From assembly GCA_002329575.1 (NCBI GenBank), contig DCTK01000088.1:12456-25646 (forward strand): a DNA stretch of 13,191 nucleotides, read 5' to 3'. The notes under the pieces were generated by a model. The model was not told the DNA's origin. It made no database searches and saw only the letters and a program-made list of their open reading frames with translations. Every line of letters begins with the position of its first letter. Position 1 is the first letter of the stretch. A program made the translations under genes and the position numbers. This DNA comes from Sutterella sp. UBA1442 (lineage in GTDB: Bacteria; Pseudomonadota; Gammaproteobacteria; Burkholderiales; Burkholderiaceae_F). Below, piece by piece: positions 1 through 6,701 of the stretch.

Positions 1-46
1 TAAGATTATTGAGCTTATCACCCAAAAGAAAGCGTAATTTGGTCAC
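1..46 (-). CDS. Possible 5' end of a photolyase-related protein, cut by window edge
   Basis: Reading from a GTG at 46 toward the left edge gives 15 codons, (M)TKLRFLLGDKLNNL, with no stop. The LRxLLGDxL pattern resembles the extreme N-terminus of the deoxyribodipyrimidine photolyase-related (Fe-S cryptochrome-like) family, which typically starts with a strand ending in LGDQL. A GGAGG sequence lies at 49-53, but only 2 bp before this GTG, which is unusually close; an ATG at 46-48 is followed at once by TGA. The gene would follow ppk2 on the same strand, beyond a strong hairpin. The identification rests on about a dozen residues and is tentative. Confidence 0.25.
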   Translation of the reverse strand, partial: MTKLRFLLGDKLNNL

Positions 47-53
47 ATCCTCC

Positions 54-101
54 AAACATAATCCCCGGAAAGTTGAAGTTCTCTTTCCGGGGATTATGTT
101 T
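54..101. terminator. 19-bp perfect hairpin downstream of ppk2
   Basis: Arms 54-72 and 83-101 are perfectly complementary over 19 bp, with a 10-base loop. The stem has a CCCCGG core flanked by AT-rich ends, so either strand shows a T-rich 3' side. It begins 14 bp past the ppk2 stop on the minus strand and most likely terminates that gene. It could also act on any plus-strand transcript arriving from the left. Confidence 0.8.
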
Positions 102-115
102 ATGGAGATTGCGCG

Positions 116-1174
116 TTAGTTGTCTTTTTTCTTCTTTTTAGAGTCTTTGTCTTTTGTTTTTTCTTTGAGCATAGCCGTGAATCGATTATCGACATTAGCG
201 CGAGAGAGCACTAATGGGTCAACTTTGCCGATACGGTCAAGATCACGACCTTCATAATCAATCATCGAGAGAACGTATCGCATGGCGTTAAGGCGTGCGC
301 GCATCTTGTCATCGCTCTTAACCACAATCCAGGGGCTCGTGTTCGTATTGGTTGAGAAGAACATGACCTCGGCGGCTCGGGAATAGTCATCCCATTTGTC
401 TAAAGAGGCAATGTCAATCGGGGAGAGTTTCCAGCGTTTTAACGGATCAATGCGACGTTCTTTGAAGCGACGACGTTGTTCTTCCTGGGAAACCGACAGC
501 CAGAACTTAATCAAGATAGTGTCCGAGCGAATCAGATTTTCTTCAAAACCCGGGCATTCACGCAAGAATTCCACATATTGATCGTCCGTGCAAAAGCCCA
601 TCACGCGTTCAACACCGGCGCGGTTGTACCACGAACGGTCAAATAAAACGATTTCACCGGGGCTAGGCAGATGAGCAACATAGCGTTGGAAATACCATTG
701 TCCCTTTTCTTGTTCGTTGGGTTTTGGTAAGGCTGCAACGCGGCAACCGCGAGGATTCATGTTTTCCATAAAGGTGCGGATCGTGCCGCCCTTGCCGGCT
801 GCGTCTCGACCTTCAAAGATAATCATCACTTTGCGACCGGTTTCTTTGACCCATTTCTGAAGTTTCAATAGCTCAACTTGAAGCGCATATTTTTCAAGGT
901 TGTAGCGCTTTTTATTCATGTTGTGCTTGTAGGGATAGTCGGCTTTTTCCCAATTTTCAACGAGTTCATCGTCATCACCTTCACCGGGAGCGGGGCCAAC
1001 GCTCAGCTCTGCTTCTTTTGTCAAGAGTTTGAGAATACGCAAGCGATCAAACGGAGGCTCTTTTTCCAAGATAGAGCGCAACGCTTCGGTTTGAGCGTGA
1101 AGTTCTTGATCGGACAGAATATTGCCTTTGGTTTCAGTTTGATTTTCTGAGCGAGATTTCTTTCTTGTTGTCAT
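116..1174 (-). CDS. ppk2: Polyphosphate kinase 2 family protein
   Basis: A 352-residue PPK2-family kinase, which transfers phosphate between polyphosphate and nucleoside diphosphates or monophosphates in the cytoplasm. Visible motifs are a Walker A loop EGRDAAGKGG (about 121-130), the Walker B-like FDRSWYNRAGVE (178-189), and a basic lid containing RRRFKERRIDPLKRWK (about 234-249). The length fits single-domain PPK2 proteins with an N-terminal extension; the direction of the reaction (NTP synthesis or polyphosphate synthesis) cannot be told from sequence. The C-terminus is a lysine-rich acidic/serine tail, DKDSKKKKKDN. The ATG at 1172-1174 has an AAGGA element about 11 bp upstream. It follows phoR on the same strand but is separated from it by a terminator, so it probably has its own promoter, although no clear one was seen. 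Its place beside the Pho genes fits a role in phosphate storage or use. Confidence 0.93.
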   Translation of the reverse strand: MTTRKKSRSENQTETKGNILSDQELHAQTEALRSILEKEPPFDRLRILKLLTKEAELSVGPAPGEGDDDELVENWEKADYPYKHNMNKKRYNLEKYALQVELLKLQKWVKETGRKVMIIFEGRDAAGKGGTIRTFMENMNPRGCRVAALPKPNEQEKGQWYFQRYVAHLPSPGEIVLFDRSWYNRAGVERVMGFCTDDQYVEFLRECPGFEENLIRSDTILIKFWLSVSQEEQRRRFKERRIDPLKRWKLSPIDIASLDKWDDYSRAAEVMFFSTNTNTSPWIVVKSDDKMRARLNAMRYVLSMIDYEGRDLDRIGKVDPLVLSRANVDNRFTAMLKEKTKDKDSKKKKKDN

Positions 1175-1233
1175 GATGATTGAATTCCTTTTATCAGTGC
1201 GTATCCAACCAATGTACTACCATTTATCCCAAC

Positions 1234-1257
1234 AAAAAAGGCCTCGCGGCCTTTGTT
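1234..1257 (-). terminator. Rho-independent terminator of phoR
   Basis: Arms AAAGGCC (1237-1243) and GGCCTTT (1248-1254) surround the tetraloop TCGC. Read on the minus strand, the GC-rich stem is followed by a run of T (from the A run at 1234-1239). It lies about 25 bp beyond the phoR stop codon and closes the pstB-phoU-phoB-phoR unit before ppk2. Confidence 0.82.
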
Positions 1258-1280
1258 GTTGAGAAATGTATGACAGAAAG

Positions 1281-2525
1281 TTAATCAATGACATTTTCCG
1301 GTGCAAAGATAAGGCTGAAAGTTGAGCCTTTTCCGGGTTCTGAATCGATCTTTAATTGGCATTGATGGCGGATGGCAACGTGCTTGACAATAGCAAGTCC
1401 TAGACCCGTACCGCCCGTATCACGAGAGCGGCTCTTATCGACGCGGTAAAAGCGCTCAGTCAAGCGAGGAATATCTTGCGGCGCAATGCCAATACCGGTG
1501 TCAGCCACAGAGAACACCGCAGATCCATCATCGTTGACTCGCCAACTGATGTCAATCTTGCCGCCTTCAGGCGTGTAGCGTATAGCGTTACTGACAAGAT
1601 TCAAGCAGGCGCTTTTGATCTCATCGACAAAGCCCATCACGGCTTTTTGTGTCGTGATATCGGTGTTGATGGTGTGTCTGCCATTTGAAAGCATCACTGC
1701 GTCTTCGGCTAAAGCCGCCACAAGCTTACTCATGTTGACAACCTCTGGCAGATCGTTTTTGGTGTCGTCCTTATTTTCGAGGCGAGAGAGCGAAAGCAAG
1801 TCATTGACTAGATTGTGCATACGAGAAGCTTCCGCTTGCATGAGTTCAAGTTGCTCTCTGATAATTTTGGGATCGATGTTGTCGTCGGCCAAAATCATGT
1901 CCAAGAAGCCTCGAATAACGGTCAAGGGAGTGCGAAGTTCGTGGCTGACATTGGCGACGAAGTCTTTACGCATCTGTTCGATACGGCGTTGTTCGGTCAC
2001 ATCACGCGTTGTCACGATAAAGTGGGTTTGGTCTGCAACGACAGCCGAGAGAGATAAAATGCCGCCCGTGAGTTTTGACGTCACCTCGATGGGCTTGGCA
2101 AAGTCGCCGGCTTCGAGATAGCTGACCAATGCTTCATTAGAGAAAACTTCTCGCAGGCCTTTACCCAAATGTTCCGTTAATTTGATTCCAAGGTGACGTT
2201 CTGCGGCAGGGTTACACCATTCCAACGTGTTACCTTGCCTGAAAAGTACAACGCCTTCGGGCAAAGCAGATAATGACAAGCGATAACGATCGATACGGGC
2301 CGTGTAGCGATTTTGTGTTTGGCGATAATCAATGGCCTCGGCCACATCCACCCAATGCACGGAAAGATTGAAAACAATGTATACGACCAAAAGTGCAAGC
2401 GCAGCCAACGTGACGCCCATTGCCACTATAAGCGGACTGGACAAGAACATCACAGTGGCAAGGATCGCAACAAGAGTAAGGCCTAACAAACAGCGCTGCT
2501 TGGCATTTAAATCTTTAGCCGGCAT
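1281..2525 (-). CDS. phoR: Phosphate regulon sensor histidine kinase PhoR
   Basis: A 414-residue membrane sensor kinase that, with PhoB, controls the phosphate-starvation response. Two hydrophobic segments (about 13-30 and 32-54) anchor it, with almost no periplasmic loop between them, as in PhoR, which senses through the Pst transporter and PhoU and not through an external ligand domain. A PAS-like region (about 80-175) follows. The HisKA domain carries FVANVSHELRTP with phospho-acceptor His195. The HATPase domain shows the N box NLVSNAIRYTPEGG (from 309), G1 DTGIGI (342-347) and G2 GGTGLGLAIVKH (371-382). It starts 24 bp after phoB and is transcribed with it. The ATG at 2523-2525 has a GGAGG-type site in the phoB-phoR gap. 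It ends in TAA just before a terminator. Confidence 0.95.
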   Translation of the reverse strand: MPAKDLNAKQRCLLGLTLVAILATVMFLSSPLIVAMGVTLAALALLVVYIVFNLSVHWVDVAEAIDYRQTQNRYTARIDRYRLSLSALPEGVVLFRQGNTLEWCNPAAERHLGIKLTEHLGKGLREVFSNEALVSYLEAGDFAKPIEVTSKLTGGILSLSAVVADQTHFIVTTRDVTEQRRIEQMRKDFVANVSHELRTPLTVIRGFLDMILADDNIDPKIIREQLELMQAEASRMHNLVNDLLSLSRLENKDDTKNDLPEVVNMSKLVAALAEDAVMLSNGRHTINTDITTQKAVMGFVDEIKSACLNLVSNAIRYTPEGGKIDISWRVNDDGSAVFSVADTGIGIAPQDIPRLTERFYRVDKSRSRDTGGTGLGLAIVKHVAIRHQCQLKIDSEPGKGSTFSLIFAPENVID

Positions 2526-2549
2526 GGCTAGCCCTCCAAGGCAAAAGTA

Positions 2550-3266
2550 CTACTCGACGTGGGCTCGATAGCCCAAACCGCGAACGGTTTGCAGGAGGTT
2601 TTCAGCCTTTGTGCCTTGTAGTTGTTTGCGCAAACGAAGCATGTGCACGTCAACTGTCCGTTCATCGACATTGGCATTGTCCCAGACGAGCTGCAAAAGC
2701 ATTTCGCGACTGTAGACGCGCTCGGGATTCTTTGCAAACACCAAGAGTAGCTTGAATTCTTTAGCCGAGAGTGACAGAGGCACATCATCGACTTTGGCTT
2801 CAAAGCTTGACTCATTCATGGTCAAAGGTCCGCACACAACTACATCATCGGTTCCGCCCCTATTTTGACTTTGAATGCGATAGCGACGAAGCACGGCCTG
2901 AATGCGCGCTATTAACTCACGAGGCATGAACGGCTTGACAACATAGTCATCGGCCCCGGCGTTAAGTCCTTTAACGCGATCCGATTCACTGCCACGAGCC
3001 GTGAGCATAATCACCGGCAGATCCTTCGTTTTGGGATCGGCGTGTAACTTCTCTAACCACTCAACACCCGAGAGCTCAGGGAGCATGTAGTCGAGCAAAA
3101 CCAAGTCAGGGCGGTTTTCTTCGACAATTCGCTGAGCCGTCACGGCGCTGTCGGTGCACTCGACTTCAAAGCCAGCGCCTGCGCAAGCAAAAGAAATCAG
3201 TGTGCGAATCGGCGCTTCGTCTTCAACAATCAAGATGCGGGCAGATTTAATTTCGTTGTCGCTCAT
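2550..3266 (-). CDS. phoB: Phosphate regulon response regulator PhoB
   Basis: A 238-residue OmpR/PhoB-type transcription factor. The receiver domain (about 10-125) has the acidic pocket E15/D16, phospho-acceptor Asp59 in LVLLDYMLPE, Thr89 and Lys111 in VVKPFMP. The C-terminal winged helix (about 140-238) ends with the family pattern DERTVDVHMLRLRKQL...TVRGLGYR. Phosphorylated PhoB binds Pho boxes as tandem dimers, and one lies upstream of pstB in this window. The ATG at 3264-3266 is preceded by a perfect AGGAGG four bases upstream. It lies between phoU (88-bp gap with a hairpin) and phoR (24-bp gap). The stop is TAG, and the frame then runs open straight into phoR. Confidence 0.96.
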   Translation of the reverse strand: MSDNEIKSARILIVEDEAPIRTLISFACAGAGFEVECTDSAVTAQRIVEENRPDLVLLDYMLPELSGVEWLEKLHADPKTKDLPVIMLTARGSESDRVKGLNAGADDYVVKPFMPRELIARIQAVLRRYRIQSQNRGGTDDVVVCGPLTMNESSFEAKVDDVPLSLSAKEFKLLLVFAKNPERVYSREMLLQLVWDNANVDERTVDVHMLRLRKQLQGTKAENLLQTVRGLGYRAHVE

Positions 3267-3324
3267 GCGACCTCCTGAAAAGTCCTATATTCATGATAAG
3301 CGAAAATATGTGCACCAAAGGATA

Positions 3325-3349
3325 AACCTTCGTCTATTTGACGAAGGTT
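3325..3349 (-). terminator. Hairpin between phoU and phoB (weak terminator or attenuator)
   Basis: Arms AACCTTCGTC (3325-3334) and GACGAAGGTT (3340-3349) form a perfect 10-bp stem with a five-base loop, starting 5 bp after the phoU stop. Read on the minus strand the stem is followed only by GTTTATCC, a poor T tract. It may reduce, but probably does not abolish, readthrough from pstB-phoU into phoB-phoR; an RNA-processing or stabilising role is equally possible. Confidence 0.55.
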
Positions 3350-3354
3350 AATTA

Positions 3355-4065
3355 TCACGGCAAATTGGCTAGATTTTCAGGTAACGCATCAAGCCTCAAA
3401 TGACGAATATCCTCACCGTCGAGCACAAAAATGACATGCTCGGCAATGTTGGTGGCATGGTCGCCGAGTCGTTCATAGCATTTCAGAATGTTCAAACATG
3501 AGAGCGCGACATCGGTTTTTTCAGGGTGTTGCTGTAAGAACTTTGTGATTTCCTTAATGCCGCTGTGGAAACACTGATCCACTTCTTTATCGGCACGAAG
3601 TGTGTTCACTGCGGCCGTTTCGCTCATATTTTTGAGCGCTAACATTGCCATGTTAACCACTTTGGTGCTCGACTCTACGATGCCAGAGTCGGCAACAATT
3701 TTGATCAATTCATCAGGAACTTGAGCCTTACATTCACGTGCGATGTTGCGGGCCTGGTCACCCATACGCTCAAAGTCGGTGGACATTTTTGCCATCCCGA
3801 ATACTAAGCGCAAGTCTTTGGCAGCCGGCTGATGCTTAGCAATCAAAAGCGTGATGGCGCGGTCAGTGGAGACTTCCAAGGCGTTAATGGCAGAGTCGCG
3901 ATCTCGAACGCTTTGGGCTAAATCAATGTCTCCGTTGCGGAAAGCTTTCCCGGCGTTGGTAATTTGTTCCAGGACCAGATCGCCCATGCCGTAGAGCAAG
4001 TGTCGTAATTCGTCCAAATCTTCATCAAACTGGTGCACCAAATGCGATTGTGCAGACATAATCAT
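3355..4065 (-). CDS. phoU: Phosphate transport system regulator PhoU
   Basis: A 236-residue PhoU, a cytoplasmic adaptor between the Pst transporter and PhoR that keeps the Pho regulon off when phosphate is plentiful. It consists of two similar three-helix bundles, each with the family's metal-binding signature: FERMGDQARNIA (about 98-109) and YERLGDHATNIAEH (about 197-210). The length matches the family. ATG at 4063-4065 is chosen because AGGAG lies 8 bp upstream; an internal ATG two codons later is also possible. It begins 18 bp after pstB, so the two are co-transcribed. It ends in TGA right before the phoU-phoB hairpin. Confidence 0.95.
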   Translation of the reverse strand: MIMSAQSHLVHQFDEDLDELRHLLYGMGDLVLEQITNAGKAFRNGDIDLAQSVRDRDSAINALEVSTDRAITLLIAKHQPAAKDLRLVFGMAKMSTDFERMGDQARNIARECKAQVPDELIKIVADSGIVESSTKVVNMAMLALKNMSETAAVNTLRADKEVDQCFHSGIKEITKFLQQHPEKTDVALSCLNILKCYERLGDHATNIAEHVIFVLDGEDIRHLRLDALPENLANLP

Positions 4066-4083
4066 TTTTTAATCTCCTGCAGA

Positions 4084-4854
4084 TTAACCGAAGCGACCCG
4101 TAATGTAGTCTTCCGTCTCTTTACGCGTGGGCTTGGTAAACATGACTTCCGTGGTACCGAATTCGATAAGTTCGCCCAAATACATGTAAGCGGTAAAGTC
4201 GGAAATACGAGCGGCTTGTTGCATGCTGTGAGTAACGATAACCACCGTGTAGTCTTTCTTTAACTCGTCAATTAAGTTTTCGATCTTAGCGGTAGAAATC
4301 GGGTCAAGAGCCGAGCAGGGTTCATCGAGTAAGAGCACTTCAGGTTTGACCGCAATGGCGCGGGCAATACATAAGCGCTGTTGTTGACCGCCGGAGAGTG
4401 CGAAGCCGGATTCTTGCAACTTGTCCTTAACATCACTCCAAAGGGCGGCTTGACGAAGAGCCCATTCGACACGGTCATCTAATTCTGATTTCGGGAGTTT
4501 TTCAAACAAGCGTACTCCGTAGGCGATGTTGTCATAGATCGACATCGGGAAGGGGGTCGGTCGTTGGAACACCATACCGACCTTAGAGCGCAAGCGATCA
4601 ACGCCTTCGGTTTTGGTCACAATGTTTTCGCCGTCGAGCCAAATTTCACCCTCGGCGCGTTGCTCCGGATAGAGCTCATACATGCGGTTAAAGGTGCGCA
4701 GTAGCGTGGACTTGCCGCAGCCCGACGGGCCGATGAACGCCGTCACTTTATTTTCAGCAATCGACAAGTTGATATTTTTAAGCGCGTGAAAAGCGCCGTA
4801 GTAGAAATTGAAGTTTTTGACTTCAAGTTTAGTCGGTGCAGTCAATTCAGACAT
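4084..4854 (-). CDS. pstB: Phosphate ABC transporter ATP-binding protein PstB
   Basis: A 256-residue ATPase that powers high-affinity phosphate import through the PstC/PstA membrane channel. All ABC motifs are present: Walker [10 protein letters not shown] (42-50), Q-loop Gln97 in [11 protein letters not shown] (PstB-typical), signature LSGGQQQR (153-160), Walker B VLLLDEP (173-179) followed by the PstB-typical CSALDP, and H-loop His209 in [10 protein letters not shown]. The ATG at 4852-4854 has GAGGAG 8 bp upstream. It is the first gene of this unit and has a Pho box in front. The partner genes pstS, pstC and pstA, which normally precede pstB, are absent; the next gene upstream is divergent and unrelated. 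The partners must lie elsewhere if the transporter is complete. Confidence 0.96.
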   Translation of the reverse strand: MSELTAPTKLEVKNFNFYYGAFHALKNINLSIAENKVTAFIGPSGCGKSTLLRTFNRMYELYPEQRAEGEIWLDGENIVTKTEGVDRLRSKVGMVFQRPTPFPMSIYDNIAYGVRLFEKLPKSELDDRVEWALRQAALWSDVKDKLQESGFALSGGQQQRLCIARAIAVKPEVLLLDEPCSALDPISTAKIENLIDELKKDYTVVIVTHSMQQAARISDFTAYMYLGELIEFGTTEVMFTKPTRKETEDYITGRFG

Positions 4855-4909
4855 CCCGAAAACTCCTCAAGAGTGACAAGTAGTTAGCCATTACAAACAG
4901 TTTGGGCGA

Positions 4910-4915
4910 AGTCTA
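4910..4915 (-). promoter_or_regulatory. Candidate -10 element of the pstB promoter
   Basis: TAGACT on the minus strand (4915 to 4910) matches TATAAT at four of six positions. It lies downstream of the Pho box, where PhoB-activated promoters have their -10, with the Pho box taking the place of a -35. This is a positional inference. Confidence 0.4.
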
Positions 4916-4921
4916 CGAGCA

Positions 4922-4954
4922 GGGCATGACCGAAAAGTGACAGAAATATGACAA
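4922..4954 (-). promoter_or_regulatory. Pho box: three PhoB half-sites upstream of pstB
   Basis: On the minus strand three half-sites follow one another at exact 11-bp intervals: TTGTCATATTT, CTGTCACTTTT and CGGTCATGCCC. On the plus strand the TGAC cores are at 4927-4930, 4938-4941 and 4949-4952. The first two closely match the known Pho box (two 11-bp repeats, a CTGTCA-type heptamer plus an AT-rich tetramer). The third is weaker. The array ends about 67 bp before the pstB start and is oriented toward pstB, so PhoB should activate pstB-phoU-phoB-phoR under phosphate starvation. Confidence 0.85.
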
Positions 4955-4984
4955 ATTGATTAAACGCGAAAAATTTCCCAGCGC

Positions 4985-4990
4985 TACAAT
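4985..4990 (+). promoter_or_regulatory. Candidate -10 element for the aldolase-like gene
   Basis: TACAAT on the plus strand, 65 bp before the ATG at 5056, matches TATAAT at five of six positions. No good -35 hexamer sits at 16-18 bp upstream; TTGATT at 4956-4961 is too far (23 bp). If real, this start diverges from the pstB promoter and lies just outside the Pho box. Confidence 0.3.
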
Positions 4991-5055
4991 CATCCTTTCC
5001 AGCGCCAATTACTTGGTGTCACTATGGGTTCTGTATCTCTAAAGGAGTTTATGTC

Positions 5056-6081
5056 ATGATTCGTTTGGCCTGCGATTATCAAGAAGGTTGTCATCCCAAA
5101 ATTTTGGAAAAGCTCATTCAGACCAATATGGAAAGTACGGTCGGCTATGGTTTCGACGCTTATTGTGAAAGCGCTAAGGCTAAGATTCGCGAAGCTTGTC
5201 AAGCTCCTGATGCAGAGGTCTTCTTGTTAGTGGGCGGCACACAAACGAATGCCACAGTCATTCGCTCCATTCTTCGTCCTTGTGAGGGCGTGATTGCTGT
5301 TAAGAGCGGCCATATCAACGGACACGAAGGCGGCGCTATTGAAGCGGGCGGCCACAAGGTGCTCACCATTGCTGCACACGATGGCAAGATGTGCCCTCAA
5401 GAACTCGATCAATACATTCAAGATACTTTCGCTGACGATGCTTGGAATCATTCCGTCATTCCTGCCATGGTTTACGTCTCTCAAGCGACTGAAACGGGAT
5501 CTGTCTACACGTTAGCCGAAATGACCGCCATCTCAGAAGTCTGTCGCAAGCACAACATGGTGTTGTTTGTTGACGGTGCTCGTTTGGGTTATGCCTTGGC
5601 GAGTGAAGGCAGTGATATGACCTTGGCAGACTTGGCACGCTTGACGGATGTTTTCTATATCGGAGGTACGAAAGTGGGCGCCATGTTTGGTGAAGCCGTG
5701 GTCTTTACCAACAAGACGCTTACACGCAACTTCTTTACGATTCAAAAGCAAAGCGGCGCAGTACTCGCTAAAGGTCGCATGTTGGGTATCCAATTTGACG
5801 TGCTCTTTACCGACAATCTCTACTTCGAAATTAGTCGCCATGCTGTGGCCATGGCCATGAAGTTGAAAGAGGCGCTCAAAGCGAAAGGGTATCAATTCTA
5901 TGCTGAAAGCCCCTCAAACCAACAATTTGTCATTTTAGAGAATGCACAATTGGCAAAACTTGAAGAGCAAGTGGCTGTAAGTCGTTGGGCAAAAGTCGAT
6001 GACACTCACACCGCCGTGCGTTTGTGCACGAGTTGGGCCACTAGCGAAGAGACAATCGATAAAGTGATTGAATTGCTTTAA
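5056..6081 (+). CDS. Threonine aldolase-like PLP enzyme (beta-eliminating lyase family)
   Basis: A 341-residue fold-type I pyridoxal-phosphate enzyme of the low-specificity threonine aldolase type, which cleaves threonine or allo-threonine and related beta-hydroxy amino acids to glycine and an aldehyde. The likely Schiff-base lysine is Lys206 in YIGGTKVGAMFGEA. The PLP-ring aspartate is Asp173 in FVDGARLGYA, with the family's conserved arginine at 176. The N-terminus LACDYQEGCHPKILEKL matches the usual start, and GGTQTN (60-65) fits the phosphate-binding turn. The ATG at 5056 has AAGGAG 8 bp upstream; an ATG at 5051 meets TGA after one codon and is excluded. It is monocistronic, divergent from pstB and convergent with the RidA-type gene. 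Substrate preference, and any stereospecificity (which would decide between ltaE and other symbols), cannot be seen. Confidence 0.88.
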   Translation: MIRLACDYQEGCHPKILEKLIQTNMESTVGYGFDAYCESAKAKIREACQAPDAEVFLLVGGTQTNATVIRSILRPCEGVIAVKSGHINGHEGGAIEAGGHKVLTIAAHDGKMCPQELDQYIQDTFADDAWNHSVIPAMVYVSQATETGSVYTLAEMTAISEVCRKHNMVLFVDGARLGYALASEGSDMTLADLARLTDVFYIGGTKVGAMFGEAVVFTNKTLTRNFFTIQKQSGAVLAKGRMLGIQFDVLFTDNLYFEISRHAVAMAMKLKEALKAKGYQFYAESPSNQQFVILENAQLAKLEEQVAVSRWAKVDDTHTAVRLCTSWATSEETIDKVIELL

Positions 6082-6099
6082 TTTGATTCGAGAATAAGT

Positions 6100-6133
6100 A
6101 AGCGGGATGAGATTTTTCGAACTCATCCCGCTT
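6100..6133. terminator. Bidirectional terminator between convergent genes
   Basis: Arms AAGCGGGATGAG (6100-6111) and CTCATCCCGCTT (6122-6133) form a perfect 12-bp stem with a 10-base loop. On the plus strand a CATTTTT tract follows soon after; on the minus strand the stem is preceded by A-rich sequence, with a weaker T tract after it. It lies 18 bp past the aldolase stop and 7 bp past the RidA-type stop, so it serves both. Confidence 0.85.
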
Positions 6134-6140
6134 TGCATTT

Positions 6141-6602
6141 TTAGTCGGTTACTTCTACTACACAGGTAATTTCTGTAGCAGCGCCTTCGGGCAAATCGTA
6201 CGCGCCCAAGGCAATGCGGGTGCCGACACCGGCTTCGCCATAAAGAGCTTTAAATAAACCGCTCGCCCCGTTAATGACTTGCGGATGCATGCCAAAGTTT
6301 TGCGTGCAACGGACAAAACCTGTCAAATGAACAAACTGTTTAATTCGATCCAAGTCGCCCAATTCACGCTTTAAAACGGCGAGCACATTTAAGGCACTCA
6401 GTTGTGCGGCGCGCTGGCCCTCTTCGAGTGTTAACGTATCACCAACGATACCGGCAATCTGCAACTCGCTATTGATATCAGGCGTTTGGCCCGAAACCCA
6501 AATAAGATTGCCGACGCGACGACAAAAGGTGTAAAGACCTGCAGGTTCAGCCACGGCGGGCAGTTCTAATCCCATTTCGGCCAGTTTTTGTTCAACGATC
6601 AT
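6141..6602 (-). CDS. RidA/YjgF-family protein
   Basis: A 153-residue member of the RidA (YjgF/YER057c/UK114) superfamily. Characterised RidA proteins hydrolyse reactive enamine/imine intermediates made by PLP enzymes. At 153 residues it is longer than canonical RidA (about 128), and it fits the related YjgF-like subfamily of about 150 residues, with VGNLIWVSGQTP (about 30-41), LSALNVLAVLKRELGDLD (about 69-86) and the C-terminal VGTRIALGAYDLPEGA (about 126-141) followed by EI. The Arg in TRIALGA aligns with the catalytic arginine of RidA, so deaminase-type activity is possible but not assured for this subfamily. The ATG at 6600-6602 has GGAG 8 bp upstream. It converges on a PLP enzyme gene, a functionally suggestive neighbour, but the two are not co-transcribed. 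A CATAAT at 6633-6638 could be its -10. Confidence 0.88.
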   Translation of the reverse strand: MIVEQKLAEMGLELPAVAEPAGLYTFCRRVGNLIWVSGQTPDINSELQIAGIVGDTLTLEEGQRAAQLSALNVLAVLKRELGDLDRIKQFVHLTGFVRCTQNFGMHPQVINGASGLFKALYGEAGVGTRIALGAYDLPEGAATEITCVVEVTD

Positions 6603-6646
6603 GACATAGACTCCAAAAGAAATTTCTCACTGATTATGAAACAAAA

Positions 6647-6681
6647 GAAAACGCCCGAAGCACAATGCTTCGAGCGTTTTC
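6647..6681 (-). terminator. Terminator of the SulP transporter gene
   Basis: A long stem: 6647-6654 pairs with 6674-6681 and 6656-6662 with 6666-6672, with one C-A mismatch between the two blocks and a three-base loop. On the minus strand the stem is followed by a T-rich tail (TTTTCTTTTGTTTC). It starts about 20 bp past the SulP stop codon. Confidence 0.85.
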
Positions 6682-6701
6682 GAATATAGAAGATCGAGAT
6701 A

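Noticed and set aside
1615..2121. A 168-codon plus-strand open frame opposite phoR
   Set aside because: Antisense of the histidine-kinase core; its sequence is a by-product of phoR codon use.
2528..2815. A 95-codon minus-strand frame inside phoB
   Set aside because: It overlaps the PhoB DNA-binding domain in another frame and shows no independent features.
5533..5895. A 120-codon minus-strand frame opposite the aldolase-like gene
   Set aside because: It is antisense to the PLP-lysine region, with no motif or ribosome site.
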